Counted from the first letter of the stretch, positions 1 through 8,546 are shown. The stretch: DNA of 64,000 nt from Modestobacter muralis (GCF_010682105.1 NZ_JAAGWH010000012.1:62001-126000), one strand, 5' to 3'. Made by a program: numbers and translations. Notes: generated from the sequence alone by a model not told the origin.

Positions 1-1251
1 CTGCGCAAGGAGACCGTCGGCGGCGTCCTGCTCATGATCGGTGCATTCATCGCGCTGGTCTGGGCCAACACCCCCTGGTCGGCGGCCTACGAGTCGTTGC
101 GCGACCTCCGGGTCGGCCCGTCGGACCTCCTCGGGCTGCACCTGGACCTGTCGCTGGGCACCTGGGCCGCCGACGGCCTGCTCGCGGTCTTCTTCTTCGT
201 CGCCGGGCTCGAGCTCAAGCGCGAGTTCGTCGCCGGCGACCTCCGCGACCCGCGCAAGGCCGCCCTGCCGGTGGCCGCGGCCGTGGGCGGCATGGCCGTG
301 CCGGCGCTGTTCTACGTGCTGGTCAACCTGCGCACCGGCGACGGCGCGCTGACCGGCTGGGCCATCCCCACCGCGACCGACATCGCCTTCGCCCTCGCGG
401 TGCTCGCGGTGATCAGCACCCACCTGCCCACCGGGCTGCGCACGTTCCTGCTGACCCTGGCGATCGTCGACGACCTGCTGGCCATACTGATCATCGCCGT
501 CTTCTACACCTCCACGCTGCAGGTCGTGCCGCTGCTGCTGTCCCTCGTGCCGATCGCGCTGTTCGGCGTGCTGGTGCAGAAGCGGGTCCGGTCCTGGTAC
601 CTGCTGCTGCCACTGGCGCTGCTCGCCTGGGTGCTCATGCACGAGTCGGGCGTGCACGCGACCGTCGCCGGAGTGCTGCTGGCCTTCACCGTGCCCGTCG
701 TGCGCAGCGACGCCGCCGGCGGCCCGGACGCCGGGCCCGGGATGGCCGAGCACTTCGAGCACCGGGTGCGGCCGATCTCGCAGGGGTTCGCCGTCCCGGT
801 GTTCGCCTTCTTCTCCGCCGGGGTGACCGTCGGCGGGCTCTCCGGGCTGGGCACCGCGCTGTCGGACAGCGTCGCCATCGGCATCGTCGTCGGCCTGGTC
901 GCGGGCAAGACCGTCGGCATCGCCGGGGCCACCTGGCTGGTCAGCCGGTTCACGAAGGCCGAGCTGGACCCCGAGCTCGGCTGGCCCGACGTGGTCGGCC
1001 TCGCGATGCTCGGCGGGATGGGCTTCACCGTCTCGCTGCTGATCGGCGAGCTGGCCTTCGGCGCCGGCTCGCTGCGCGACGAGCACGTCAAGGTGGGCGT
1101 CCTGACCGGCACGCTGCTGGCCGCACTGCTGGCCGCGGTGGTGCTCCGGCTGCGCGACCGCCGGTACCGGCTGGTCGCCGAGGAGGAGGCCCGGGACGAC
1201 GACGCCGACGGGGTCCCGGACGTCTACCAGCGGCCGTCCGCCGAGAGCTGA
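1..1251 (+). CDS. nhaA: Na+/H+ antiporter NhaA (5' end outside window)
   Basis: Sodium/proton antiporter of the inner membrane that expels Na+ in exchange for protons. The frame is open from base 1 and reads LRKETVGG before the first ATG at 34. NhaA proteins carry this sequence at their N-terminus, so the true start lies upstream and the gene is partial here. The characteristic transport motif IVDDLLA (the two adjacent aspartates) lies near 463-483, and about ten further hydrophobic helices follow. The C-terminus is a short acidic tail. Visible length of about 416 residues is normal for the family. Function is confident from the family; ion specificity is not tested here. Confidence 0.93.
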   Translation: MRKETVGGVLLMIGAFIALVWANTPWSAAYESLRDLRVGPSDLLGLHLDLSLGTWAADGLLAVFFFVAGLELKREFVAGDLRDPRKAALPVAAAVGGMAVPALFYVLVNLRTGDGALTGWAIPTATDIAFALAVLAVISTHLPTGLRTFLLTLAIVDDLLAILIIAVFYTSTLQVVPLLLSLVPIALFGVLVQKRVRSWYLLLPLALLAWVLMHESGVHATVAGVLLAFTVPVVRSDAAGGPDAGPGMAEHFEHRVRPISQGFAVPVFAFFSAGVTVGGLSGLGTALSDSVAIGIVVGLVAGKTVGIAGATWLVSRFTKAELDPELGWPDVVGLAMLGGMGFTVSLLIGELAFGAGSLRDEHVKVGVLTGTLLAALLAAVVLRLRDRRYRLVAEEEARDDDADGVPDVYQRPSAES

Positions 1252-1260
1252 AATATGTCG

Positions 1261-1289
1261 TTGCCGACCTCCAGATCGCGTCGTACGGT
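1261..1289 (+). promoter_or_regulatory. Housekeeping-type promoter
   Basis: TTGCCG (1261-1266) and TACGGT (1284-1289) are separated by 17 bases, matching a vegetative actinobacterial promoter. It lies just after nhaA and would start transcription near 1296, in front of the strong ribosome site and small ORF that follow. Confidence 0.45.
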
Positions 1290-1324
1290 TGGGTCACACG
1301 AGAGAGGAGGTGGTCCCGAAGTTG

Positions 1325-1360
1325 ATGACTTACAGGACGCGTGAGGTGGCTGTCCGCTAG
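1325..1360 (+). CDS. Possible short leader ORF (11 residues)
   Basis: ATG at 1325 opens MTYRTREVAVR and stops at TAG 1358-1360; an in-frame TTG sits directly before it at 1322. A full AGGAGG is at 1305-1310, about 11-14 bases upstream, which is somewhat far. A promoter-like pair precedes it. It could be a regulatory leader peptide or chance; no family is recognised with certainty. The next gene begins 226 bases downstream. Confidence 0.25.
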   Translation: MTYRTREVAVR

Positions 1361-1586
1361 CCGCCGTCCAGATGGGCCGCCCGCCCGGTCTCTGTGGAAG
1401 ACCCACAGCTCGGACTGAGCAGCGGCATCCCGCCCGTCCGTCGATGGCGGCGAGCGAGAACCGGACAGTCACCCGACCCCCAGGCTGCCGACGTTGTCCA
1501 GTCGGCCCGTGCGCAGCTCTCCCACTACGGTGGGGTGCAGCGCCACGGAGCAGCCTGGGGGTTGTCCGTTGTCTGGGGGGTGGAGC

Positions 1587-2312
1587 GTGCAGTTCACCGG
1601 CCGTTCGGTCGCCTTGGACACCGTCGCCGGCCTCTGGCTGGCCGAGTCCGCGCAGGCCGCTCCACCGGGCACCGTCGCCGCTCTGGTCCCCTCCTCCTTC
1701 GAGGCCGTCGCCCGGGTCTTCCACCCCGCCGTCCGCTACGTCGGCGACGACGACGTCGAGGTCCCCTGGTCCTCCGTCGCCGCGGCCAACGGCACCACGG
1801 CCCACCCGCTCATGCAGTGGGGCTCGGTCACCGGGGCCATGGAGTACTTCGAGAACGACGACCAGGCCCCGCTCTGGCACGGCGCCCCGGCCCGCGGCCA
1901 CCTGCCCGCCCCGGTCGCCGAACGCCTCGTCGCCGTCCTCACCCGCTGGACGACGACGCCCGACGTCTGCTGGTTCGCCGTCGCGCAGGGCGGCGCGGTC
2001 ATCACCGACCACCCGACGCTGTCGCTGCCCGACCGGGAGTACTGGCTGATCAACGGCCCGATCGGGCTGGCCGCGGAGAACATGGCCGCCGAGCCGTTCG
2101 AGCAGAGCGCCAACGTGTGGTGGCCGGCCGACCGCGCCTGGTGCGTGGTCACCGACATCGACCTGGTCACCACCTACGTCGGCGGCAGCGCCGACTGCAT
2201 CGCCGAGGTGCTGGCCGCCGACGGCCTGGAGGCCGCCCCGGCGGACGAGAAGCAGCGCACCACCTGGGACGCCGACCGGGTCAACCCCACCCCCAGCGAC
2301 GCCCCCGACTGA
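1587..2312 (+). CDS. Conserved hypothetical actinobacterial protein
   Basis: A 241-residue soluble protein without signal peptide or membrane segment. GTG at 1587 is preferred over the upstream ATG at 1494 because a G-rich ribosome site (1575-1585) sits just before it and the protein-like composition begins there. The middle is rich in Trp and aromatic residues (EYWLINGP, NVWWPADRAWCV, TYVGGSADCIAE), a pattern I associate with an uncharacterised actinobacterial family, but I cannot name a function. The last residues are acidic and disordered-looking. The TGA stop merges into the intergenic repeat that follows. It is convergent with the DUF885 gene. Confidence 0.7.
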   Translation: MQFTGRSVALDTVAGLWLAESAQAAPPGTVAALVPSSFEAVARVFHPAVRYVGDDDVEVPWSSVAAANGTTAHPLMQWGSVTGAMEYFENDDQAPLWHGAPARGHLPAPVAERLVAVLTRWTTTPDVCWFAVAQGGAVITDHPTLSLPDREYWLINGPIGLAAENMAAEPFEQSANVWWPADRAWCVVTDIDLVTTYVGGSADCIAEVLAADGLEAAPADEKQRTTWDADRVNPTPSDAPD

Positions 2313-2372
2313 GGAAGGACCCCCTCGCCCCCCACCGCTCGCAAGCTCGCGGCGGGCCCCTGCGAGGGGGCC
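2313..2372 (+). repeat. Dispersed terminator-like repeat, copy A
   Basis: A 60-base element starting directly after a TGA stop with GGAAGGACCCCCTCGC and ending GCGAGGGGGCC. The outer arms (2320-2328 and 2362-2370) pair over 9 bases and an inner CCGC/GCGG stem can form. The same element, inverted, lies at 10235-10295, again between two convergent genes and again fused to a TGA stop. It probably works as a two-way terminator. Confidence 0.75.
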
Positions 2373-2379
2373 GAACGAC

Positions 2380-4086
2380 TCACAGCTGGGCGAGCTCGGC
2401 GGCCAGGTCGTCGAGGCCGAGGCTGCCCTGCGACAGTGCGGCCATGTGCCAGGCCTTGAGGTCGAAGTCCGCACCGCGGGCCTGCTGGGCGGCCGCGCGG
2501 CCCTCCAGCCACGCCCGCTCCCCCAGCTTGTAGCTGATCGCCTGCCCGGGCATGCCCAGGTAGCGGACGAGCTCGCTGTCGAGGAAGTCGGCGTCCCGGC
2601 CGCAGTTCTCCCCGAAGAAGGCGCGGGCCAGCTCCGGCGTCCAGGGCTGCCCGCGGTGCTCGGCGACCGCGCCCTCGGCGTCGTCGGGGACGGGCAGCTC
2701 CAGGTGCATGCCGATGTCGACGACCACCCGGACGGCGCGCATCTGCTGGGCGTCGAGGTAGCCCAGCCGGGCGCCGGGGTCGGACAGGAAGCCCAGCTCG
2801 TCCATCAGCCGCTCGGCGTAGAGCGCCCAGCCCTCGAGGTTCGCGCTGACCCCGCCGAGGGTGGTCTGGTAGTTCGACAGGTCACCGGCGACGTGCACCC
2901 ACTGCGCGAGCTGCAGGTGGTGGCCGGGGACACCCTCGTGGTACCAGGTGGAGACCAGGTCCCAGAGCGGGAAGCGCTCCTTGCCCAGCGTGGGCAGCCA
3001 GGTGCGGCCGGGCCGGGAGAAGTCCAGCGACGGACGGGTGTAGTACGGCGCGGCGGCGCTGCCGGGCGGGGCGATCATCGACTCGACCCGGCGCAGCGGC
3101 CCGGCGATGTCGAAGTGGACGCCGTCCAGGGCCTCGATCGCGGTGTCCATCATCGCCTGCAGCCGCTCGCGGATGGCCTCCACGCCGTCGACGGCCTCCC
3201 CGTGCTCGCCGAGCCAGCGCATCGCCTCCATCGGGGTCGCACCGGGCCGCACCTGCTCGGCGAGGACGCGCTGCTGTTCCAGGATCCGCTTGTGCTCCGC
3301 CCAGCCCCAGGCGTAGGCGTCCTCCAGGCCGGTGCCCGAGCCGAGGTCCGAGCCGTTCCAGGAGCGGGCGAAGCGGGCGTAGCGCTCCCGGCCCACCGCG
3401 TCGGGCGTGCCCTCGGCCTGTGAGGCGTAGGTGTCCCGGAGGAAGTCCCGGACGTCGGCGACGGCGGCGTCGGCGGCCGCGGCGGCGGCGTCCAGCTCGG
3501 CGCGGAGCTCGACCGGGCCGTCGGCGACGAAGCCGGCGAAGTAGGGGCCCTCGAGCCAGGCGTCCAGCTGCCCGACCACGGTGTGCACCTGGCGCGGGGC
3601 GGCGAGGAGCCCGCGCTCGGCGCCGGCGGCCAGCGACTCCTGGTAGCCCCGGTAGGCCGCCGGGACGCGCGCCAGCCGGCGGGCGACCACGGCCCAGTTC
3701 TCGGGGGTGGCCGTGGGCATCATCGAGAACACCGAGCGGATCGACTGCACCGGGGAGAACAGGTTCGACACCGCGCGCAGGCCCTCACCGGCCTCGTGCA
3801 GAGCGAGGGCGGCGGTGAGCCGCTCACGCAGCAGCCGGGCGCAGCGCCGCTCGATCGGGTCCTGCTCCAGCGCCGGGTCCGCGGCCAGCACCCGGTCCAG
3901 CTCGGCCAGCGTCGAGCGCATCAGCTCGGCCTCGGCCTCCTGCCCGTCCGGGGTGGTGTCGGGCAGCCGGTCGTCGCCGGGGCGGTTGCCCAGCTGGGTG
4001 GCCACGAGCGGGTCGAGGTCGCAGACGGCCTCGACGTGGGCGTCGGCGACCTGGCGCGGGGTGGTGGGTCGTGCAGCGGTGGTCAT
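2380..4086 (-). CDS. DUF885 family protein, metallopeptidase-like
   Basis: A 568-residue protein of the DUF885 family. The motif WYHEGVPGHHLQL gives the HExxxHH-like metal-binding arrangement that makes these proteins look like zinc peptidases; the substrate is unknown. No signal peptide is seen, so it is probably cytoplasmic. ATG at 4086 is chosen because its first bases overlap the TGA of the nitrobindin-like gene (ATGA) and MTTAARPTTPRQVADAHV is a normal family start; the open frame further upstream is a shadow. It is the last gene of a three-gene reverse operon (4768 to 2380). Confident in family, not in reaction. Confidence 0.85.
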   Translation of the reverse strand: MTTAARPTTPRQVADAHVEAVCDLDPLVATQLGNRPGDDRLPDTTPDGQEAEAELMRSTLAELDRVLAADPALEQDPIERRCARLLRERLTAALALHEAGEGLRAVSNLFSPVQSIRSVFSMMPTATPENWAVVARRLARVPAAYRGYQESLAAGAERGLLAAPRQVHTVVGQLDAWLEGPYFAGFVADGPVELRAELDAAAAAADAAVADVRDFLRDTYASQAEGTPDAVGRERYARFARSWNGSDLGSGTGLEDAYAWGWAEHKRILEQQRVLAEQVRPGATPMEAMRWLGEHGEAVDGVEAIRERLQAMMDTAIEALDGVHFDIAGPLRRVESMIAPPGSAAAPYYTRPSLDFSRPGRTWLPTLGKERFPLWDLVSTWYHEGVPGHHLQLAQWVHVAGDLSNYQTTLGGVSANLEGWALYAERLMDELGFLSDPGARLGYLDAQQMRAVRVVVDIGMHLELPVPDDAEGAVAEHRGQPWTPELARAFFGENCGRDADFLDSELVRYLGMPGQAISYKLGERAWLEGRAAAQQARGADFDLKAWHMAALSQGSLGLDDLAAELAQL

Positions 4087-4655
4087 CGGATCCGTTCCAG
4101 TCGCGCGGACATGGTGGGGCGCAGCGGCTGGTCGGCGGCCGCGCGGTCGACGGCGTACATCAGCGCGCCGTCGACGATGCCGTAGAGGCGGGTGGCCCGG
4201 CTGACGTCGGGGTGGTCGGGGGTGCGGGCCAGGACGTCGCTGACCAGTTCCCAGCTCGTCGTCGTCCGGGCGGTGCCGACGTAGATCTCCACCAGGCCGG
4301 CCGGGGAGCTGACCAGCAGTTCGACCTCGTCCTCGCCGCGGGGGCGCCAGAAGCCGGACTCGCGGGTGTCGGGGCCGGCCACCTGGCCGTCCTCGCTCAG
4401 CCGCCAGGTGCGGGACTCGTAGGACAGGAAGTCGCGGCCGTCGTGGGCGAAGCGCACCCACTGGCCGAAGCGGTGGTCACCGCCGGTGCCGGCGGCCTGG
4501 CCCTCGCCGTGCCACTCACCCAGCAGCGGCAGCACCGACAGCAGCTCGTGGGCGACCTCGGGGCCGGTGCGGACGTCGACGGTGTCGGGCACCGGCAGCT
4601 CGGTCGGGCCGGCGGCGGGGCCGTCGGGCAGCCCGGGCGGGAGGGGTGCGCTCAT
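4083..4655 (-). CDS. Nitrobindin-like / FABP-fold heme-binding-domain protein
   Basis: A 190-residue beta-barrel protein of the nitrobindin family, whose true members bind ferric heme and isomerise peroxynitrite to nitrate. The family motif GxWxGxG is present as GEWHGEG, in the stretch VLPLLGEWHGEGQA. The C-terminal segment LRPTMSARLER aligns with the mycobacterial LQDHLAAVLHR, whose His is the axial heme ligand; here the position is Thr (about residue 181). It may therefore not bind heme. ATG at 4655 overlaps the TGA of the upstream small gene, and its own TGA overlaps the DUF885 start. Confidence 0.82.
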   Translation of the reverse strand: MSAPLPPGLPDGPAAGPTELPVPDTVDVRTGPEVAHELLSVLPLLGEWHGEGQAAGTGGDHRFGQWVRFAHDGRDFLSYESRTWRLSEDGQVAGPDTRESGFWRPRGEDEVELLVSSPAGLVEIYVGTARTTTSWELVSDVLARTPDHPDVSRATRLYGIVDGALMYAVDRAAADQPLRPTMSARLERIR

Positions 4656-4768
4656 CGGACGTCGTTCCTCTGCTGCTCGGTGCGGGTGAGCCGCCACGCG
4701 GAGGCGGCGAAGCCCAGCGCAGTCAGCCCGGTGAGGGTGACGAGCACCCAGGCGGAGACCAGACCCAT
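4652..4768 (-). CDS. Small single-pass membrane protein (38 residues)
   Basis: ATG at 4768 encodes a 38-residue peptide: one hydrophobic helix (about residues 4-25, containing WVLVTLTGLTALGFAASAW) followed by a charged tail RLTRTEQQRNDVR. Its TGA overlaps the ATG of the nitrobindin-like gene, which is strong evidence that it is translated as first gene of that operon. A GGTGG ribosome site lies just upstream. No function is known to me. Confidence 0.55.
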   Translation of the reverse strand: MGLVSAWVLVTLTGLTALGFAASAWRLTRTEQQRNDVR

Positions 4769-4929
4769 GCCGCCACCGTAATGCGGGGCACCCGGCACGC
4801 ACCGGGGGAGGTCCGGCTCACCCCTGTGGGGTGCGGGGCTCAAGGGGACCGGGGCGGACGCCGACGTACGGGAGAGGACGACCCTCGACGCAACGGGGGC
4901 CACCAGACCGACATCGATGAGGTGACCGG

Positions 4930-5778
4930 GTGTCGATCGACGCCGGACCACGACCGCTCCCGCTCACGTACGGGCCGGTGACCAGGAAGCTCAACGTGAC
5001 CTCCGCCGGCCCCGCGGACGGACCGGTGGTCCTGTTCGCCCACGGCTTCGGCTGCGACCAGGGCATGTGGGACGGCGTGGTGCCGCACTTCAGCGACGAC
5101 CACCGCGTCGTCCGCTACGACCTGATGGGCTACGGGCAGTCGGACTTCTCCGCCTACGACCCCATCCGCTACGCCACCCTCGACGGGCACGCCGACGACA
5201 TCCTGGCCATCTGCGCCGAGCTGGACCTGCGCGACGTCACGATCGTGGCCCACAGCGTGAGCACGATGATGGCGGTCAAGGCGGCCGTCCGGGAGCCCGG
5301 GCGGTTCCGGCAGGTGGTGCTGGTCGCCGCCAACCCCTACTTCCTGCAGGACCCGGAGACCGGCTACGACGGCGGCTTCTCCGACGCCGACATGACCGAG
5401 GTCGCCGGCGCGCTCGACAGCAACTACTTCACCTGGGCCGAGGCGATGGCCCCGGTCATCATGGGCACCCCCGAGGCGCCCGAGCACGGCGAGCGGCTGA
5501 CCGCGAGCTTCTGCCGGGTCAACCCCGACGTCGCCCGCCAGCTGCTGGGCCTGATGTTCAGCACCGACCACCGGCCGCTCCTGCCGCAGGTGACCACCCC
5601 GACGGTGGTGCTGCAGGGCCGCGACGACGCCATGGTGCCCGCGTCGGTGGCCGGGTACCTGCACGCCCACCTGGCCGGCTCGACGCTGGTGCAGCTGCAG
5701 GCCCTCGGGCACTGCCCGCACATCAGCGCACCCGAGGAGACCGCAGCGGCCATCCGTGCCCACCTGCTCACGACGTGA
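4930..5778 (+). CDS. RsbQ-like alpha/beta hydrolase
   Basis: A 282-residue alpha/beta hydrolase closely resembling Bacillus RsbQ, the energy-stress hydrolase that acts with the PAS phosphatase RsbP. Shared segments include HGFGCDQGMWD, the DHRVVRYDLMGYGQSD region, and GHCPHIS. The catalytic Ser is residue 109 in AHSVST, with Asp at about 232 and His at 261. GTG at 4930 begins MSIDAG. Its TGA shares a base with the ATG of the PAS-GGDEF-EAL gene, so the two are translationally coupled. RsbQ-type proteins supply or process a small hydrophobic ligand for a partner PAS domain; that role is inferred here from the coupling. Confidence 0.88.
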   Translation: MSIDAGPRPLPLTYGPVTRKLNVTSAGPADGPVVLFAHGFGCDQGMWDGVVPHFSDDHRVVRYDLMGYGQSDFSAYDPIRYATLDGHADDILAICAELDLRDVTIVAHSVSTMMAVKAAVREPGRFRQVVLVAANPYFLQDPETGYDGGFSDADMTEVAGALDSNYFTWAEAMAPVIMGTPEAPEHGERLTASFCRVNPDVARQLLGLMFSTDHRPLLPQVTTPTVVLQGRDDAMVPASVAGYLHAHLAGSTLVQLQALGHCPHISAPEETAAAIRAHLLTT

Positions 5779-7532
5779 TGCCGGACTACGCGGACCTGTG
5801 GGAGCACGCCCCGGGCAGCCACCTGCTGCTGGACGACGACGGGCTGATCACCGCGGCGAACGCCACGTTCTGCGAGTGGACCGGCCATGCCGCCGCCGAC
5901 CTGCTCGGCCGGCCGTTCACCTCGCTGCTGCCGATCGGTGACCGGGTCCTGCACACCACGCACGCGTTGCCGCAGCTGATGGTCACCGGCCGGATCGCCG
6001 AGGCGTCCGTCCAGGTGATCGGCGCCGACGGGGAGCGCCACCCGGCGCTGATGGGGGCGACGCGGGTGACCGCCGGGCTCCCCGCCCCGGAGACCCGCGT
6101 CGTGCTGGTCGACGCCCAGCAGCGCCGCCGCTACGAGGAGGAGCTGCTCACCGCCCGGCGGCGGGCCGAGGAGTCCCAGGCCCGGATCGCCGCGGCCGAG
6201 GCCGCGCTCACCGAGCTCGTCCACCACGACTCGCTGACCGGGCTGCTCAACCGACCCGGGCTGCTGCACGCCCTGCACGGCCGGCTCGGGCGCTGCGGCG
6301 CCGACGCGACCGGGCCCGGGACCGCCGTCCCGACCGTCTTCTTCATCGACCTCGACGGGTTCAAGGCCGTCAACGACGGGCTGGGCCACGGCAGCGGTGA
6401 CGAGCTGCTGCGGGTCGTCGCCCGCCGCCTGGAGGACGCCTCCCGGGCCGGCGCCGACGTCGCCCGCCTGGCCGGCGACGAGTTCGTCGTCCTGGACGAC
6501 GTCTCCCCCACGGGGACCCGGCGGGTCGCCGCACGCCTGCTCGACGTGCTCGCCGAGCCCGTCGTCCTGCAGGGCGTCGAGGTGGTGGTCGCCGCCAGCA
6601 TCGGCAGCTGCGCGGCCGAGGTGCCCGTCGCCCCCGCCGACGTCGAGACCGCCGCCGACCTGGTGCTGCTGCGGGCCGACACGGCCATGTACCGGGCCAA
6701 GGCCCAGGGCAGCGGGCGCTGGGAGGCCCACGTCCCCGGCAGCCCCGACCCGGCCGCCGACCGGCTGGTGCTGCTCGAGCAGCTGCGCAGCGCCATCCGC
6801 GACGGCGAGCTGCGGGTGCACTACCAGCCCCGGATGGCCCTGCCCGGCGGCGGCGTGAGCGGCGTCGAGGCGCTGGTCCGCTGGCAGCACCCCACCCGCG
6901 GGCTGCTCCAGCCCGACTCGTTCATCGACGCCGCCGAGGAGTCCGGGGTCATCCGTGACCTGGGCGCCTGGGTGCTCACCGAGGCCGTCGGGCAGGCCGT
7001 CCGCTGGGACGCCGCCGGCGTGGCCCCGGGACTCCAGATGGCGGTCAACGTCTCCGCGCGCCAGCTCGCCGACACCGGCCTGGTCGCCCGGGTCGCCGGG
7101 GTCCTGGCCCGGGCCGGGCTGCCGGCCTCCCGGCTCGTCCTCGAGATCACCGAGACGGCGCTGATGCACGACCCGGAGTCGGCGCTGACGACCCTGCAGG
7201 CGCTGCGGTCGCTGGGCGTGCTGCTGGCCGTCGACGACTTCGGCACCGGCTACTCCAGCTTCACCTACCTCAAGCAGTTCCCGGTGGACGAGCTGAAGAT
7301 CGACCGCTCCTTCGTCGCCGGGATGACCACCGACGCCGGCGACCGCGCCATCGTGGCCAGCTGCGTCCACCTCGCCCACGCCATGGGGCTGGTCGCGGTG
7401 GCCGAGGGCGTCGAGTCCGCGGACGAGCGGGACGCGCTGCTCGCACTGCGCTGCGACCAGGCCCAGGGCTACTTCTTCAGCCGGCCGGTGCCGGCGGACG
7501 AGGTGCCCTTCCCGGCCACCGTCCCCGCCTGA
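5778..7532 (+). CDS. PAS-GGDEF-EAL cyclic-di-GMP signalling protein
   Basis: A 584-residue cytoplasmic protein: PAS domain (about 1-115), a signalling coiled coil (about 115-150, RRRYEEELLTARRRAEES), GGDEF domain (about 155-320) and EAL domain (about 335-580). The GGDEF signature reads AGDEF, often still active, and no RxxD inhibitory site is seen. The EAL domain keeps the expected residues: EALVRW, NVSARQL, EITETAL, DDFGTGYSS, KIDRSFV, AEGVES. It should make and/or degrade cyclic-di-GMP. ATG at 5778 overlaps the hydrolase stop. Its end overlaps the convergent epimerase gene by 64 bases. Confidence 0.88.
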   Translation: MPDYADLWEHAPGSHLLLDDDGLITAANATFCEWTGHAAADLLGRPFTSLLPIGDRVLHTTHALPQLMVTGRIAEASVQVIGADGERHPALMGATRVTAGLPAPETRVVLVDAQQRRRYEEELLTARRRAEESQARIAAAEAALTELVHHDSLTGLLNRPGLLHALHGRLGRCGADATGPGTAVPTVFFIDLDGFKAVNDGLGHGSGDELLRVVARRLEDASRAGADVARLAGDEFVVLDDVSPTGTRRVAARLLDVLAEPVVLQGVEVVVAASIGSCAAEVPVAPADVETAADLVLLRADTAMYRAKAQGSGRWEAHVPGSPDPAADRLVLLEQLRSAIRDGELRVHYQPRMALPGGGVSGVEALVRWQHPTRGLLQPDSFIDAAEESGVIRDLGAWVLTEAVGQAVRWDAAGVAPGLQMAVNVSARQLADTGLVARVAGVLARAGLPASRLVLEITETALMHDPESALTTLQALRSLGVLLAVDDFGTGYSSFTYLKQFPVDELKIDRSFVAGMTTDAGDRAIVASCVHLAHAMGLVAVAEGVESADERDALLALRCDQAQGYFFSRPVPADEVPFPATVPA

Positions 7533-8437
7533 GCGGTCGCCTGCACCACCTCCGACCAGGGGGTGGCCTGCAGGCCGAGGACGGCGGTGGTCTCCTGGGC
7601 GTCCAGGACGAAGTCGGCGTCCCACTGGTGCCGGATGGCGACGAGCTCGCGCAGTTGGGCGTCCGCCACCCCCAGCGCGCGCAGTGCGGGCCACGGGATG
7701 CCGCTGACCCGCGCCGGCCGGCCGCCCATGGCCGCGGCCAGGTCGGTGAGCGCCTGCCGCTGACTGCGCGGCTCACCACTGGGCACCATCCAGGCCCGGC
7801 CCTCCGCCCGGGGGTCGGACCCGAGGGCCACCAAGGTCGCCGCGACGTCGGGGACGTACGTCCAGCTGTGCCGGGCGTCGGGGTCCCCGATCACCCAGGC
7901 CCGCCGGCCGGCGCGCAGCGTCGCCAGCTGCCGGACCAGGTGCGACTGCGCGGGCGGGACGGTGGGCCCCACGAAGTCCGACGCCCGCGCCTCGGTGACG
8001 CGGATGCGGCCGGCGGCCCGGGCGGCCAGCAGGTCGTCCCAGATCCCGGCCTTGAGCCGTCCCTTGACGTCGGTCGCCGCCAGCGGGGTGGCGGCGGTCA
8101 TCGGCCCGTCGGGGCGGCCGTACCCGTACAGGCTGCCCATGACCACCAGCACCCCGGCCTGCTCGGCGGCGACGCGCACCGCGGCCGCGATCGGCGGCCA
8201 CTCCCGGGTCCACCGGTCGTAGCGCGGCGGGTTGACCGCGTTGTACAGCGCCTCGGCCGCACCCACCGCCGCGGTGAGCGCCGCGGCGTCGGCGGCGTCC
8301 ACGGCCCGGTGCTGCACGGCATCGGTGCTCGAGCCGCCGCTGCGGGACAGCACGACCACCTCGTGCCCGCGCTCGGCCAGCAGCTGTGCGGTCGCCGTCC
8401 CCACCGGGCCCTTGCCCAGCACCACGTGTCGCCCCAT
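7469..8437 (-). CDS. NAD(P)-dependent epimerase/reductase (atypical SDR)
   Basis: A 322-residue Rossmann-fold protein of the atypical extended SDR group. It starts MGRHVVLGKGPVGTATAQLL, with the dinucleotide-binding glycine motif GKGPVG at the N-terminus, and has the family's YGYGRPDGPM segment in mid-protein. Substrate unknown. ATG at 8437 is chosen because it places the glycine motif at the N-terminus; the frame upstream is the operator region. It is divergent from the TetR gene, and GAGAGCA-type inverted repeats lie between them, so the TetR protein is its likely repressor. Its 3' end overlaps the PAS-GGDEF-EAL gene. Confidence 0.85.
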   Translation of the reverse strand: MGRHVVLGKGPVGTATAQLLAERGHEVVVLSRSGGSSTDAVQHRAVDAADAAALTAAVGAAEALYNAVNPPRYDRWTREWPPIAAAVRVAAEQAGVLVVMGSLYGYGRPDGPMTAATPLAATDVKGRLKAGIWDDLLAARAAGRIRVTEARASDFVGPTVPPAQSHLVRQLATLRAGRRAWVIGDPDARHSWTYVPDVAATLVALGSDPRAEGRAWMVPSGEPRSQRQALTDLAAAMGGRPARVSGIPWPALRALGVADAQLRELVAIRHQWDADFVLDAQETTAVLGLQATPWSEVVQATAQAGTVAGKGTSSAGTGRLKK

Positions 8438-8457
8438 GACGTCCTCCGATCGTCTGC

Positions 8458-8546
8458 GAGAGCAGTGCTCTCGGTGATGTCGACGACCGTCCTCCGGTCC
8501 GGCACAGCTGTCAAGAGCGGTGCTCTTGTTTGCGTGCACTGCTCTC
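8458..8546. promoter_or_regulatory. Cluster of TetR-type operators
   Basis: Three related sites lie between the divergent epimerase and TetR genes. GAGAGCAGTGCTCTC at 8458-8472 is a perfect inverted repeat with one central base. CAAGAGCGGTGCTCTTG at 8512-8528 has 7-base arms. A third, weaker copy at 8532-8546 keeps the right arm TGCTCTC. They are placed to control both genes. Confidence 0.75.

Larger units (their letters stand above)
1252..1586. other. 335-base intergenic region with promoter and small ORF
   Basis: No long coding frame is convincing here. The first part holds a promoter-like pair (1261-1289), an AGGAGG ribosome site at 1305-1310 and a very short ORF (1325-1360), each listed separately. 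The remainder up to 1586 is probably the 5' leader of the hypothetical gene that starts at 1587; I see no strong terminator for nhaA. Confidence 0.5.

Noticed and set aside
5424-7694. 756-codon reverse open frame over the PAS-GGDEF-EAL gene
   Set aside because: High GC gives long antisense frames. Motifs of PAS, GGDEF and EAL on the forward strand decide the coding strand.
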